DNA from: Mycosarcoma maydis | Taxonomy: Eukaryota > Basidiomycota > Ustilaginomycetes > Ustilaginales | Reading direction: 5' to 3' | NCBI RefSeq assembly: GCF_000328475.2 | Contig: NC_026491.1 | Coordinates: forward strand, 372,001-436,000 | Length of the DNA: 64,000 bases | Shown: positions 28,860 to 36,725 of the stretch, one piece after another | Layout of the letters: every line of letters begins with the position of its first letter | How positions within the stretch are numbered: the first letter of the stretch is position 1 | Made by a program: the position numbers and the translations under genes | The notes under the pieces: model-generated | Seen by the model: the letters and a program-made list of their open reading frames with translations, nothing else | What the model was told of the DNA's origin: nothing | Databases searched by the model: none

Positions 28860-30830
28860 CTACAGCTGGTCGATTTCGGCTACCTCGGCATCGGCATCGC
28901 GCGCCTTGGCCATCTTGTGGAGCTGACTCGGGTGGATTGGGATCACCTCGTGGTATGCGCTGTCCGTGGCGCTGTTTCTTTTCGAGACCGAGGTCAGCCC
29001 AACGGAGCTCGGTCGGCCCTCTGCTTCGACGTTGGATACGAGGTCGTGGAGGGTGGAACTGGCGATGGCGGTCGAGGCGGTTGGTGGTGGTGGTGGTTGC
29101 GTTCTGCTGGCGATGCCATGGCTTGCATTGGTGTACGATCCGCCGCCGTTATGGCGTGGTGACGATCGTCTGGCGCCTTGTTCATCCAGTCTAGACCGTG
29201 AAGCATGCGTCTTGGCCACAATGAGGCCAGCGCCGTTGCTGTTCGCCGATGAGGTGATCGCGTCCAACTCGGCAAGGTTGCGCTCCAGCACCGACAATGA
29301 TGTACCCTCACCGAGCACCTGCTCCTCGTGCTTGCCGTCTACAGTGTCATAAGTCCACCTGATAACGCCCTCCTTGTCCAAGACGCCCAGTCGATCGTAC
29401 CTGAGCGTACCCACCACGTACGGTTTGAGTTTGAGCCAAGCAACGCGCACCTTTGTGGCGAGAATGTCGCGATTGGCTCGAAGACTTGCGACGCCTTCGG
29501 GCTCCCAGTCGTCGTCGTCATCCCCCCAGCGCTCGACCAGCGTTGCTGCGTCCTTGTGGGCGCGACCGAACTTGGGCCGGATGCCGTTGCCTTTGGCGTC
29601 GGCGAGCGCAGCATCTCCGTAGGCACGTGCGAGCGCACGCGTGGCATACTCGAACTCGATGCATGCGTTGCGATACGCTGTCTCCAGCTCTTCGGCGGTG
29701 GCCGTGTCATTTTGGATGTCGTTCTCGTCTTCGCTCGGCATGGGGTAGGAGAAGGACCAGTCGAGCTTGCCGTTCATGGTGTGCTTGGGAAGATGCTCTG
29801 CGGGCACGTGGTCCTGCAATTCCTCAACCTTCCATGTGAGGTGAACTTTGTCCCTGACCACGGGATCGAGCAGCGGACGAAGGATGCTCCAGATGGGTTT
29901 GAAGATCCAAGGCGCACCGTGCACATACACCCGAGCCAGAGTCTCTGGGTAAAAGGACTCCATGGTCTTGGCCATGAAGAGAACTACGCTCCAGTCCATG
30001 TTGCGAATACCAAAATTGCTGAGGTTGAAAATCACGACTTTGCGCTCGACAGGCGGGGGCATGAGCATCTGCAAGCTTTCTTGGAGCAAAATGACGCCAC
30101 GTTTGAGCTCTTCGGCGGTCTGGTTGGACGAGTAGTGCGAGCCCACTTCGATGAAATAGACCGGCTCTCCGGCGGCTGTTGCGCCTCGCACGTATGAGAT
30201 TCCATTGTTCATAATGTTGTAGCCACCGCGTGTCTTGATCAGACCGAGCTCCGCTTCCTTCATGATGCGCGAGATGTTGTACTGAACACGGAAGGCACAA
30301 GTGGAACCAATGATGGCAAGAGCACGGTTGACGTCCCACTTGCGCGCACGCAGGCAACGAAGCATGTAGGCGTCCGGATGTTCGCCCTTGACGATGGCCC
30401 AGAATTCGCGCCGCAAAGCAGCGCCGCCGTGCTGGAGCAGAAAGGCCTGCATGTCTTTGCTCTCCTCGAGATGGCGCAGATGTTCTTTGAGCTTGTCATC
30501 TTTGGGGATCGCATTGGCATCGAGGCGATCGGCTGGCTGAAGGTTCTCATGAGAAGTGGAGGCAGACGTGTGGTGCGAATTGGGTTCGGAAGCAGTTGCA
30601 CGTGCTTTTCGACCGAGATTGCGCCTAAGTGAATCGAATGAACTGCGCGACGCGGGCGGAGGCGGCTGTACGTCGGTGGCGGCGCCGATCGAGTCGGAAG
30701 AATGCGATGTAATCTCACATAGTCGGAGGAAGCGACGCCAAAGCTTGAAGAGTGCAAGTGTCTGCGAAGGTGTCAAGTTGGCTCGGTAGCCGGGCGAATG
30801 AAGGTAGTCGACCGCCGTCGAGTCGACCAT
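28860..30830 (-). CDS. Sec14-like (CRAL-TRIO) lipid-transfer protein
   Basis: A 656-residue protein of the Sec14 superfamily, which exchanges phosphatidylinositol and other lipids between membranes. The CRAL-TRIO N-terminal helical part covers about residues 120-200 (DAYMLRCLRARKWDVNRAL). The lipid-binding CRAL-TRIO domain follows at about 220-380, with ERKVVIFNLSNFGIRNMDW and TMESFYPETLARVYVHGAPW (the Y-P-E-x-L..V...AP.(I/L)F motif of Sec14 proteins). A charged and then Ser/Thr-rich C-terminal half of about 270 residues is unlike minimal Sec14 and recalls the larger Csr1/Sfh2 class. The start is the ATG at 30830, where the conserved-looking segment LTPSQTLALFKLWRRFLRL follows within 20 residues. 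Lipid specificity cannot be assigned. Confidence 0.9.
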   Translation of the reverse strand: MVDSTAVDYLHSPGYRANLTPSQTLALFKLWRRFLRLCEITSHSSDSIGAATDVQPPPPASRSSFDSLRRNLGRKARATASEPNSHHTSASTSHENLQPADRLDANAIPKDDKLKEHLRHLEESKDMQAFLLQHGGAALRREFWAIVKGEHPDAYMLRCLRARKWDVNRALAIIGSTCAFRVQYNISRIMKEAELGLIKTRGGYNIMNNGISYVRGATAAGEPVYFIEVGSHYSSNQTAEELKRGVILLQESLQMLMPPPVERKVVIFNLSNFGIRNMDWSVVLFMAKTMESFYPETLARVYVHGAPWIFKPIWSILRPLLDPVVRDKVHLTWKVEELQDHVPAEHLPKHTMNGKLDWSFSYPMPSEDENDIQNDTATAEELETAYRNACIEFEYATRALARAYGDAALADAKGNGIRPKFGRAHKDAATLVERWGDDDDDWEPEGVASLRANRDILATKVRVAWLKLKPYVVGTLRYDRLGVLDKEGVIRWTYDTVDGKHEEQVLGEGTSLSVLERNLAELDAITSSANSNGAGLIVAKTHASRSRLDEQGARRSSPRHNGGGSYTNASHGIASRTQPPPPPTASTAIASSTLHDLVSNVEAEGRPSSVGLTSVSKRNSATDSAYHEVIPIHPSQLHKMAKARDADAEVAEIDQL

Positions 30831-32726
30831 GCTTGGCGATGCGCACGCAGACCGCGCTCAAGGCGACCAATCCAATGAAAAGCAGTCGAGCGCACTACGT
30901 TTCCGATGTCAAGCCGACCCAAAGACACGATGCAGCGATAGGCTTAGAAGCAGCCGCGACCGAAGAAGAGCGAGTATGTTGTACCCGTGCTTGTCGATCA
31001 ATTGGATGCAAGCAGCAGCGAGCAACCCCAAAACACGCACAGGACGAAGTCGAGTTGCCTCGTCGCGGTGGAATGATTATGGATGAGTAAACCGTTGGGT
31101 GATCGATATGGCGAGATGGTACTGACACGACAGTGTGGCTCAAGACGAGGTTGTGCCCATTCACAGAGTGACGAGTGTGTGAGTGTGGAATGAATGAATG
31201 AATCACAAAGGCATCGGACTAAGAATCCGAGTGAATCACCATTTTCCGCTTCGGATGTGGCATCCAACCGCCGCTGCATCTGCCGTTCGCAGTTGTGGGT
31301 TTTTTGGGGGCGCGTCTTTCTCGGTTCCCCACGAGCCAATAATGTCGGAATCTGCGCAGCTGAGCGACGCACAGACTCGTGACTTGCTGAGCGCCCAGCA
31401 GGCGAGACAGACGAGGAACAGACAACTTACAGTAGGAGAATTATTCAACTGGTGAGAAGCACATGGACCACAGAATATCGCAGTCACGAGTGGGGCAACA
31501 GAGCGGGGTGTCGGGACGCATGGTTATAGTCCATTTTACGCCCACTGTTCCAAGCGAACCCGACTGTCCGTCCCCTCCATTCACGATTTCTCTGTCAATT
31601 CACGATTGGTGATTGTTAATGGATTCAAGATGTGACTCTCGCAGAGCTACAAAGTCGGTGGTTGGTGGTTCATCTTGGCATTTAGCACGCACTGCTGCCA
31701 TTCGGTGATTGATAGGGCGATCAGCCCAGGTCCATGCATACCCTTGACATCGAGCCAAATTCTGAACGATATTGACTTGGGCTCGTCTGACAGGTTCTCT
31801 TGTGGGCGCGAGTTGAGCTTGAGCTTGCACAACTCTCTTGATCACGAAAAGTCATCAATCACCTTGACGGACCGACAAAGTTACGACGTTTTCTTCATCC
31901 CACTTTCAAGCGGCACATCGACAAGGCAGCGCAGAACTGTAGAGAGCGTTGTGCTTCATCTCTCACGACTGGCTCCGTGGGCGCAACGTGCCATCCCATC
32001 TGGCTCGCGGTCCCTGGCTCGTCCTGGTCCCACGCAAGACTTGTTCCATTTCCCAGTGCATCGAATTTCGGTGGTTGCGCAGCGTCGAGCTCTGTGAGGG
32101 AATCGAGCTGAAAATCACAAATCAAGAATGGCTGGCATCCGTGTTCACTTCGGTCTGCGTTTCTCTTTCTTTTCATATTCGTGATTGGCTAGGTGCCCAT
32201 CGCCATTCGGCCTTTCCGGCCTCAGAGCGCACACGCTTTTGCCGTTCCAACCGGTCGGGCAGCCAGATTCTTACAGTCACAAGTAATTAATAATTCACTT
32301 TTCACAAAAATTCGTGATTTTCTTTTTTCTCTCTTTTCACTTTTTGTTATTTTTAATTATGTGAATCGTCGTGATCCGTTCTTGTGACTCTTCCGAGTGT
32401 GGAGAAAATGAGAAAGCGCAGCAACATGACGCTAAGCAAGAAGCACAGGACCAACGCTTCAACGACTGTGGTCCACCTTTTCTCTCGTGAGATCCTCAGA
32501 CTGCACCGTGCGTGATAGCCGAGAAACAACAACAGCAGCAAAAAAAAAAAAGTTGGCCAAGCACGCCGACTTTACCAAAAGCAGCAGAAACAGCAGCAGC
32601 TCATGCTTGAAATAGACATGCTCAAGTCCGACATCCAATCCTCGACCATCACCACCACCATCCACAGCGCCCGATTCGATCTCTTCCCTGGATACTCACG
32701 CTTTAGACCGAAGAGCAGCAACCACC
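30831..32726. other. Divergent promoter region, Sec14-like and panB genes
   Basis: About 1.9 kb, the longest protein-free gap between two well-defined genes besides 38.6-41.2 kb. A 37-codon ATG frame at 31342-31455 ends just before a gtgaga-like splice donor and could be a first exon, but no convincing partner exon was found. Short TCACGA motifs occur at 31482, 31585 and 31603. An A/T-rich stretch at 32285-32360 precedes the panB start. Confidence 0.5.
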
Positions 32727-34070
32727 ATGGCGTCTATCGCAGGCAGCCTCGCGCGGCAGCAATTGCGTCAATTTGTTGGCAGAAGCACCATCATATCCAC
32801 TCCTTCATGCTCCTACTCGACTACATCCAGTGCTTCTCGGAACACACCGTCAGCATCACATTCCACTGAATCACGCCGTCTTCGCTCCGCCGCCGCAATA
32901 GCCCACAGCCAATTCAGCACTTGTACACATGTACACAGCTCTTGGCCTGCCGGAGCTGTCGGAAGTGCCGAGTCGGACAAGCTGCCTCCTCCTGTCAAAG
33001 GCAAGGCCAAAACCGCCCCCTCAATCCCTTCACCTTCTCGTAGCAAAACGATTGCCGACATTCAAGCGCTCAAGCACCATCCAAGCGGCAGCATTCCCAT
33101 TGTCTGCCTCACCGCCCACGACTTTCCCTCGGCTCTTTCGGTTCGAGCCGCCAACGTGGATCTGTGCTTGATCGGTGACTCGCTCGCCAATGTGGCTCTG
33201 GGCTACACTTCAACGCAGCCGCTGTCGCTCGATGCGATGATCCATCACTGTCAAGCCGTCAAACGTGGGCTCGATGCACCCCTCTTGGCAACAGCAAGCC
33301 TTCTTGACGGCATAGATCTACCGCAGCCTCCCCTCGTCATCGCCGACGTGCCGTTCGGCGCCACCTTTGGCTCTCTCGACTCGGGCGTAGCTGCAGTTGT
33401 CAGATTGATCCAAGAATCAGGTGTAGACGGCGTCAAGATCGAAGGCTCCTACGAGACTATCCCGCTCATCCAGCGTCTCACCTCTCACGGAATCCCCGTC
33501 ATGGGACACCTCGGCTTGCAACCGCAACGCGTCGGCTCCACCTCTGGCTATCGCGTACAGGGCAAGACGGCTGCGCAAGCCAAGGAGATGCTTGACGCTG
33601 CTCTGGCTCTCGAACAAGCCGGATGCTTCTCCATCGTTCTCGAATGCATCCCTACTCGCGTGGGCGAGCACATCAGTCGAAAACTCTCGATTCCCACCAT
33701 TGGTATCGGAGCCGGCAGCAAGACCGACGGACAGATCTTGGTTATGAACGATATGATTGGCGATTTGACCGGCGCGGGTCACGTGCTGGCACAGCTCTCG
33801 GTCCGCACCGACGCCGATCAAGCTCGAGCCGCTGCCTCAGCGCCGTTGCCGACGAGCAGCGATTTGATGCCACCGGCGCCCAAATTTGTGAGAAACTTCA
33901 GCCTGGCCATGGGCACCTCGATTGGCGCCTTGAGGATCGCAGCTGTCCAGGCGTATACCCAGGCGGTGAGGACGAGGGAGTTCCCGGACGACGACAAGGA
34001 GGGCTACAAGATCAAGACGGACGAATGGATCGCGTTTCTGCAGCTCGTTTCTGAGTCCGGTACAAAGTGA
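32727..34070 (+). CDS. ECM31: Ketopantoate hydroxymethyltransferase (PanB/Ecm31)
   Basis: A 447-residue 3-methyl-2-oxobutanoate hydroxymethyltransferase, the first committed step of pantothenate and hence CoA synthesis: ketoisovalerate plus methylene-THF gives ketopantoate. The TIM-barrel core runs from about residue 105 to 390. Metal ligands sit in CLTAHDFPSA (near 130) and LIGDSLANVALGY (near 150). The substrate-binding VKIEGSYE follows, and the catalytic Glu is in IVLECIPT near residue 305. The N-terminal 100 residues are Ser/Arg/Ala-rich with few acids, fitting a mitochondrial presequence plus linker; this makes it longer than yeast Ecm31 (about 312). An insertion of about 30 residues (AAASAPLPTSSDLMPPAP) breaks the C-terminal region. 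Start is the ATG at 32727; single exon. Confidence 0.95.
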   Translation: MASIAGSLARQQLRQFVGRSTIISTPSCSYSTTSSASRNTPSASHSTESRRLRSAAAIAHSQFSTCTHVHSSWPAGAVGSAESDKLPPPVKGKAKTAPSIPSPSRSKTIADIQALKHHPSGSIPIVCLTAHDFPSALSVRAANVDLCLIGDSLANVALGYTSTQPLSLDAMIHHCQAVKRGLDAPLLATASLLDGIDLPQPPLVIADVPFGATFGSLDSGVAAVVRLIQESGVDGVKIEGSYETIPLIQRLTSHGIPVMGHLGLQPQRVGSTSGYRVQGKTAAQAKEMLDAALALEQAGCFSIVLECIPTRVGEHISRKLSIPTIGIGAGSKTDGQILVMNDMIGDLTGAGHVLAQLSVRTDADQARAAASAPLPTSSDLMPPAPKFVRNFSLAMGTSIGALRIAAVQAYTQAVRTREFPDDDKEGYKIKTDEWIAFLQLVSESGTK

Positions 34071-34237
34071 AGGCGAGCAACAGCAAGGAGGCCAGAACCA
34101 GTGTTATTCGACGTGTAAAAGCAGATTCGACTTTAGTGGTTGGACATGCAGTCAAGTTGTCATCACATGCGCGATATCGTCGAGGCTGTGGTTGGTGTTG
34201 GTGTTTGAATGAGATCAGGGAATGAGGAAGGTGCGAG
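34071..34237. other. Convergent spacer, panB and Zn2Cys6 factor
   Basis: 167 bases between converging stop codons. No feature seen. Confidence 0.6.
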
Positions 34238-35131
34238 TCAAGGGGAACGGTTGTGCTTGAGCACTGTGCTGTGGGCAGTAGGGGTGTGCTGACGCCTTGA
34301 GCGTTGGGAAGGGGGAACGAAGCTGCGTACCCAATCTTCGTCGGTTTGGTTGCCGCCGAATTCGATTTCGAAACCACCGAGAGCGGCGTTGGGATCTGCG
34401 CCTCGGGGAACGAGGCCGCGATTGAGCGAGCTGCCTCCAACGCCGGAGGATAGCAGGGGTAGAGCGAAGTGATTCGAGTCGGAGTCAGAGTCGGAGATGG
34501 TGTCTGAGTCCAAGCCGGTGGTGTTTGCGGTGGCGGGTGGGTGGATCGTTAGGGGGTTGGAGGGGGATGTGGTGGACAGATGATGCCGATGGGTGGGAGG
34601 TAGGGCTAGATCGACGTCGGAATCGTCGGCTTCGCTTTTGTCGATGGTATCGGTTGGTTTCAGAGATGACGATCTGGCGTCGTCGGTCTTGTCGACGAGT
34701 GGGAGCGTGGTGACCAGATCATCGTCAAATCCAAACTCTGGTTCGAGATTGCTTCTGAAGCTGCTGCTCCACCATGCTTTCCTATACCTCTGCCTCTCGT
34801 CATCGCTCGCGGTTTTCAACACGTCCGTTTTGGATGCTTGCTCGTCGACTTTGGACAGGACGAAGCCGAGCACCGTCTCGAGGCTAGCGATTCTTGCTTC
34901 AAGCCTCGGCCTGAGACCTTGAGTTGGGCCACGCTTGCGTTCGGGTCGGTCGTATGTGCACGTTCGGTCGAGCGTGGAGCAGAAGGTGCAGATCGGTTGC
35001 ACGCCATCGCAACGGTCTTTTTTCAGAAAGCATTGGTCGCACGCTCGCGAGACGCGTTTGCGCTTGGGCTTGCGTTCGCGTTCGTTGACCGCCGCTGAGT
35101 TCGAGCTCGAGGCCTGTGAAGGTGGTGTCAT
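34238..35131 (-). CDS. Zn2Cys6 fungal transcription factor, short
   Basis: A 297-residue protein with a Zn2Cys6 binuclear cluster at residues 31-58. The six cysteines (31, 34, 41, 48, 51, 58) show the canonical C-x2-C-x6-C-x6-C-x2-C-x6-C spacing, preceded by a basic stretch (KPKRKRVSRA) that also serves as a nuclear signal. A linker (ERKRGPTQGLRPR) and a short coiled coil (LEARIASLETVLGFVLSKVD) for dimerisation follow. The rest is acidic and Ser/Thr-rich, and the large fungal middle-homology domain is absent, so this is a minimal Gal4-type factor. The open frame reaches 35461 through spacer-like sequence full of TCGTGAA repeats. I chose the ATG at 35131 (MTPPSQASSS); an ATG at 35179 is the alternative. 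Confidence 0.85.
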   Translation of the reverse strand: MTPPSQASSSNSAAVNERERKPKRKRVSRACDQCFLKKDRCDGVQPICTFCSTLDRTCTYDRPERKRGPTQGLRPRLEARIASLETVLGFVLSKVDEQASKTDVLKTASDDERQRYRKAWWSSSFRSNLEPEFGFDDDLVTTLPLVDKTDDARSSSLKPTDTIDKSEADDSDVDLALPPTHRHHLSTTSPSNPLTIHPPATANTTGLDSDTISDSDSDSNHFALPLLSSGVGGSSLNRGLVPRGADPNAALGGFEIEFGGNQTDEDWVRSFVPPSQRSRRQHTPTAHSTVLKHNRSP

Positions 35132-35350
35132 AGGGTAGTGAACGGTGTATATGTGTGCCAGTGTGTTGTGCGTTGGCATGGCACGCATCGAGTGAGAGGA
35201 GGAGACCCCGCAAAAACCAAAATACACTTTTTGCCACGCCACGCCAGCCGAGCTCAACGTTCGCTCACACGTCCGACTTCCGAGCCGAATCACAGTTGAG
35301 CTTTTGGCAAGCCGACGCTTCGACGCTTGCTCGGTTGTCCAAAAATTACC

Positions 35351-35390
35351 GTGAATCGTGAATCGTGAATCGTGAATCGTGAATCGTGAA
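35351..35390 (+). repeat. GTGAATC heptamer array (5.7 copies)
   Basis: Perfect head-to-tail GTGAATC units. This is the reverse complement of the array at 9041. Confidence 0.9.
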
Positions 35391-35591
35391 ATGCCGCTCC
35401 CCGCTCCCCGCTCCCGGTGAAACGTTAGACGTGAAAGGTGAAAGGTGAAATGTGCAATCACGAATGTGAAACGGTGAATCGTGAACGTGTAAGCTGATCA
35501 ACCCAGTCACGAGTGAGCAAGTGTGAGTTGGGAGTGACGAGTGTCGTGTTTTCGCACTTTGTGATACGCTGTAGGACTGTTCTTGACTACC

Positions 35592-35626
35592 AATCACGAA
35601 TCACGAATCACGAATCACGAATCGTG
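35592..35626 (+). repeat. AATCACG heptamer array
   Basis: Four AATCACG units followed by AATCGTG, which turns the end of the array into an inverted repeat. Confidence 0.9.
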
Positions 35627-35661
35627 AGTCACAATCACGATTCGCGTCTACGTGTACGATC

Positions 35662-36543
35662 ATGTCGTGGCACAAAGATGAAGCTCCGCTCGCGACGGGT
35701 TACTGGGGGCCTATCACATCCACACTTGTCTGGTGCGAGGAAAAGTACCGCTGGTCACGTTACGTCGCTGAGCCGATCAATACGGCGACCAACGCGTTCT
35801 TCATTGGGCTCTCGCTGTATGGCTACCACGTCACGCGGCGCGAACGGCTTGCTCTGCGGTATTCGATATGCCACCTGGGCGTTGCGCTTGTGGGGTTCGG
35901 GTCGGCGCTATTTCACGGGACGTTGCTGTATTGGACGCAGTTGCTGGATGAATTGCCAATGATCTACACGTCGGCGTGGTTGACGTACTGCGTTTGCGAG
36001 ACGAGCAAGGGTTATGGAAATCCAAGGTTCAGATTGCTTCTACCGACGACGTTGATAGTCTTGGTGGTATGGATTACCGTCGTATATGCATGGAACGGCA
36101 ATCCCGTCTTTCACCAAGTCGCCTACGCCTCGATCCAAGTCGTATCCACCCTGCGCGTCATCCACCTCCTCCGTCACAGCGCGCAACTCAACTCGGCCTC
36201 CGGAAAGTCGTACAAATCCGATATCCAATCTCTCTACCTGTTTGGTGCTACCATCTTCCTCACTGGGTTCGCCATCTGGAACATCGACAACATCTTTTGC
36301 TATCAACTCCGACTGTGGAGGTCCAAAATCGGGTATCCAGCTGCCATCTTGCTCGAGGGTCACGGTTGGTGGCACCTCTTGACAGGCTGGGGCGCATACT
36401 GCTTAATCACCGCCGGAACTCAACTGGCGGTGAGCGAAAAGGAGGGCATGACCAACTTTCGTTTGCAGAAAGGCTGCTTCCCTGTTGTTCGCAGGCTGAA
36501 CGACTACCAACCGTCTCGCCAAAGCACGAAGAAGAAGATCTGA
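35662..36543 (+). CDS. Alkaline ceramidase (Ypc1/Ydc1/ACER family)
   Basis: A 293-residue seven-transmembrane alkaline ceramidase of the ER/Golgi, which hydrolyses phyto- or dihydroceramide to sphingoid base and fatty acid. The N-terminal block YWGPITSTLVWCEEKYRWSR and EPINTATNAFF are family signatures. Catalytic metal ligands are visible: SALFHGTLLYWTQLLDELPM (His and Asp) and the GHGWWHLLTG HxxxH pair near residue 240. WNIDNIFC is also conserved. Length fits the yeast enzymes (about 317). The C-terminus ends in KKKI, close to a dilysine-type ER retrieval signal. Start is the ATG at 35662. Confidence 0.95.
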   Translation: MSWHKDEAPLATGYWGPITSTLVWCEEKYRWSRYVAEPINTATNAFFIGLSLYGYHVTRRERLALRYSICHLGVALVGFGSALFHGTLLYWTQLLDELPMIYTSAWLTYCVCETSKGYGNPRFRLLLPTTLIVLVVWITVVYAWNGNPVFHQVAYASIQVVSTLRVIHLLRHSAQLNSASGKSYKSDIQSLYLFGATIFLTGFAIWNIDNIFCYQLRLWRSKIGYPAAILLEGHGWWHLLTGWGAYCLITAGTQLAVSEKEGMTNFRLQKGCFPVVRRLNDYQPSRQSTKKKI

Positions 36544-36725
36544 CTTCTGCAAGCTTCACATATTTCACAAGACTCACGCATCTTCAATCACGAATCTTGA
36601 TACAATCACATCATAGACAAATCATCATATCACACACCACGCAGAGTCATGAGGGAAAGCAAGTGCATGTGTGCAATTGCAAAGATGCGCTCGTGAACGT
36701 CTCGACAAGCCGATCACATGTGCGT

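Larger units (their letters stand above)
35132..35661. other. Divergent promoter between Zn2Cys6 factor and ceramidase
   Basis: 530 bases between divergent starts. It carries the densest collection of TCACGA-family repeats in the window: two tandem arrays in opposite orientation (35351 and 35592) plus GTGAAAG repeats at 35430-35450 and a GCTCCCC triplicate at 35396-35415. Confidence 0.7.

Noticed and set aside
31214..31230. tRNA-Leu(AAG)-like anticodon arm TCGGACTAAGAATCCGA
   Set aside because: The stem-loop is perfect, but no A box, variable arm or TTCGA T-arm surrounds it; most likely chance.
31342..31455. Possible first exon (37 codons) followed by a gtgaga donor
   Set aside because: The best acceptor creates a stop, and no partner exon with recognisable sequence follows.
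34238..35461. N-terminal extension of the Zn2Cys6 factor to 35461
   Set aside because: The extra 110 residues are translated TCGTGAA repeats and spacer; family members start a few tens of residues before the zinc cluster.
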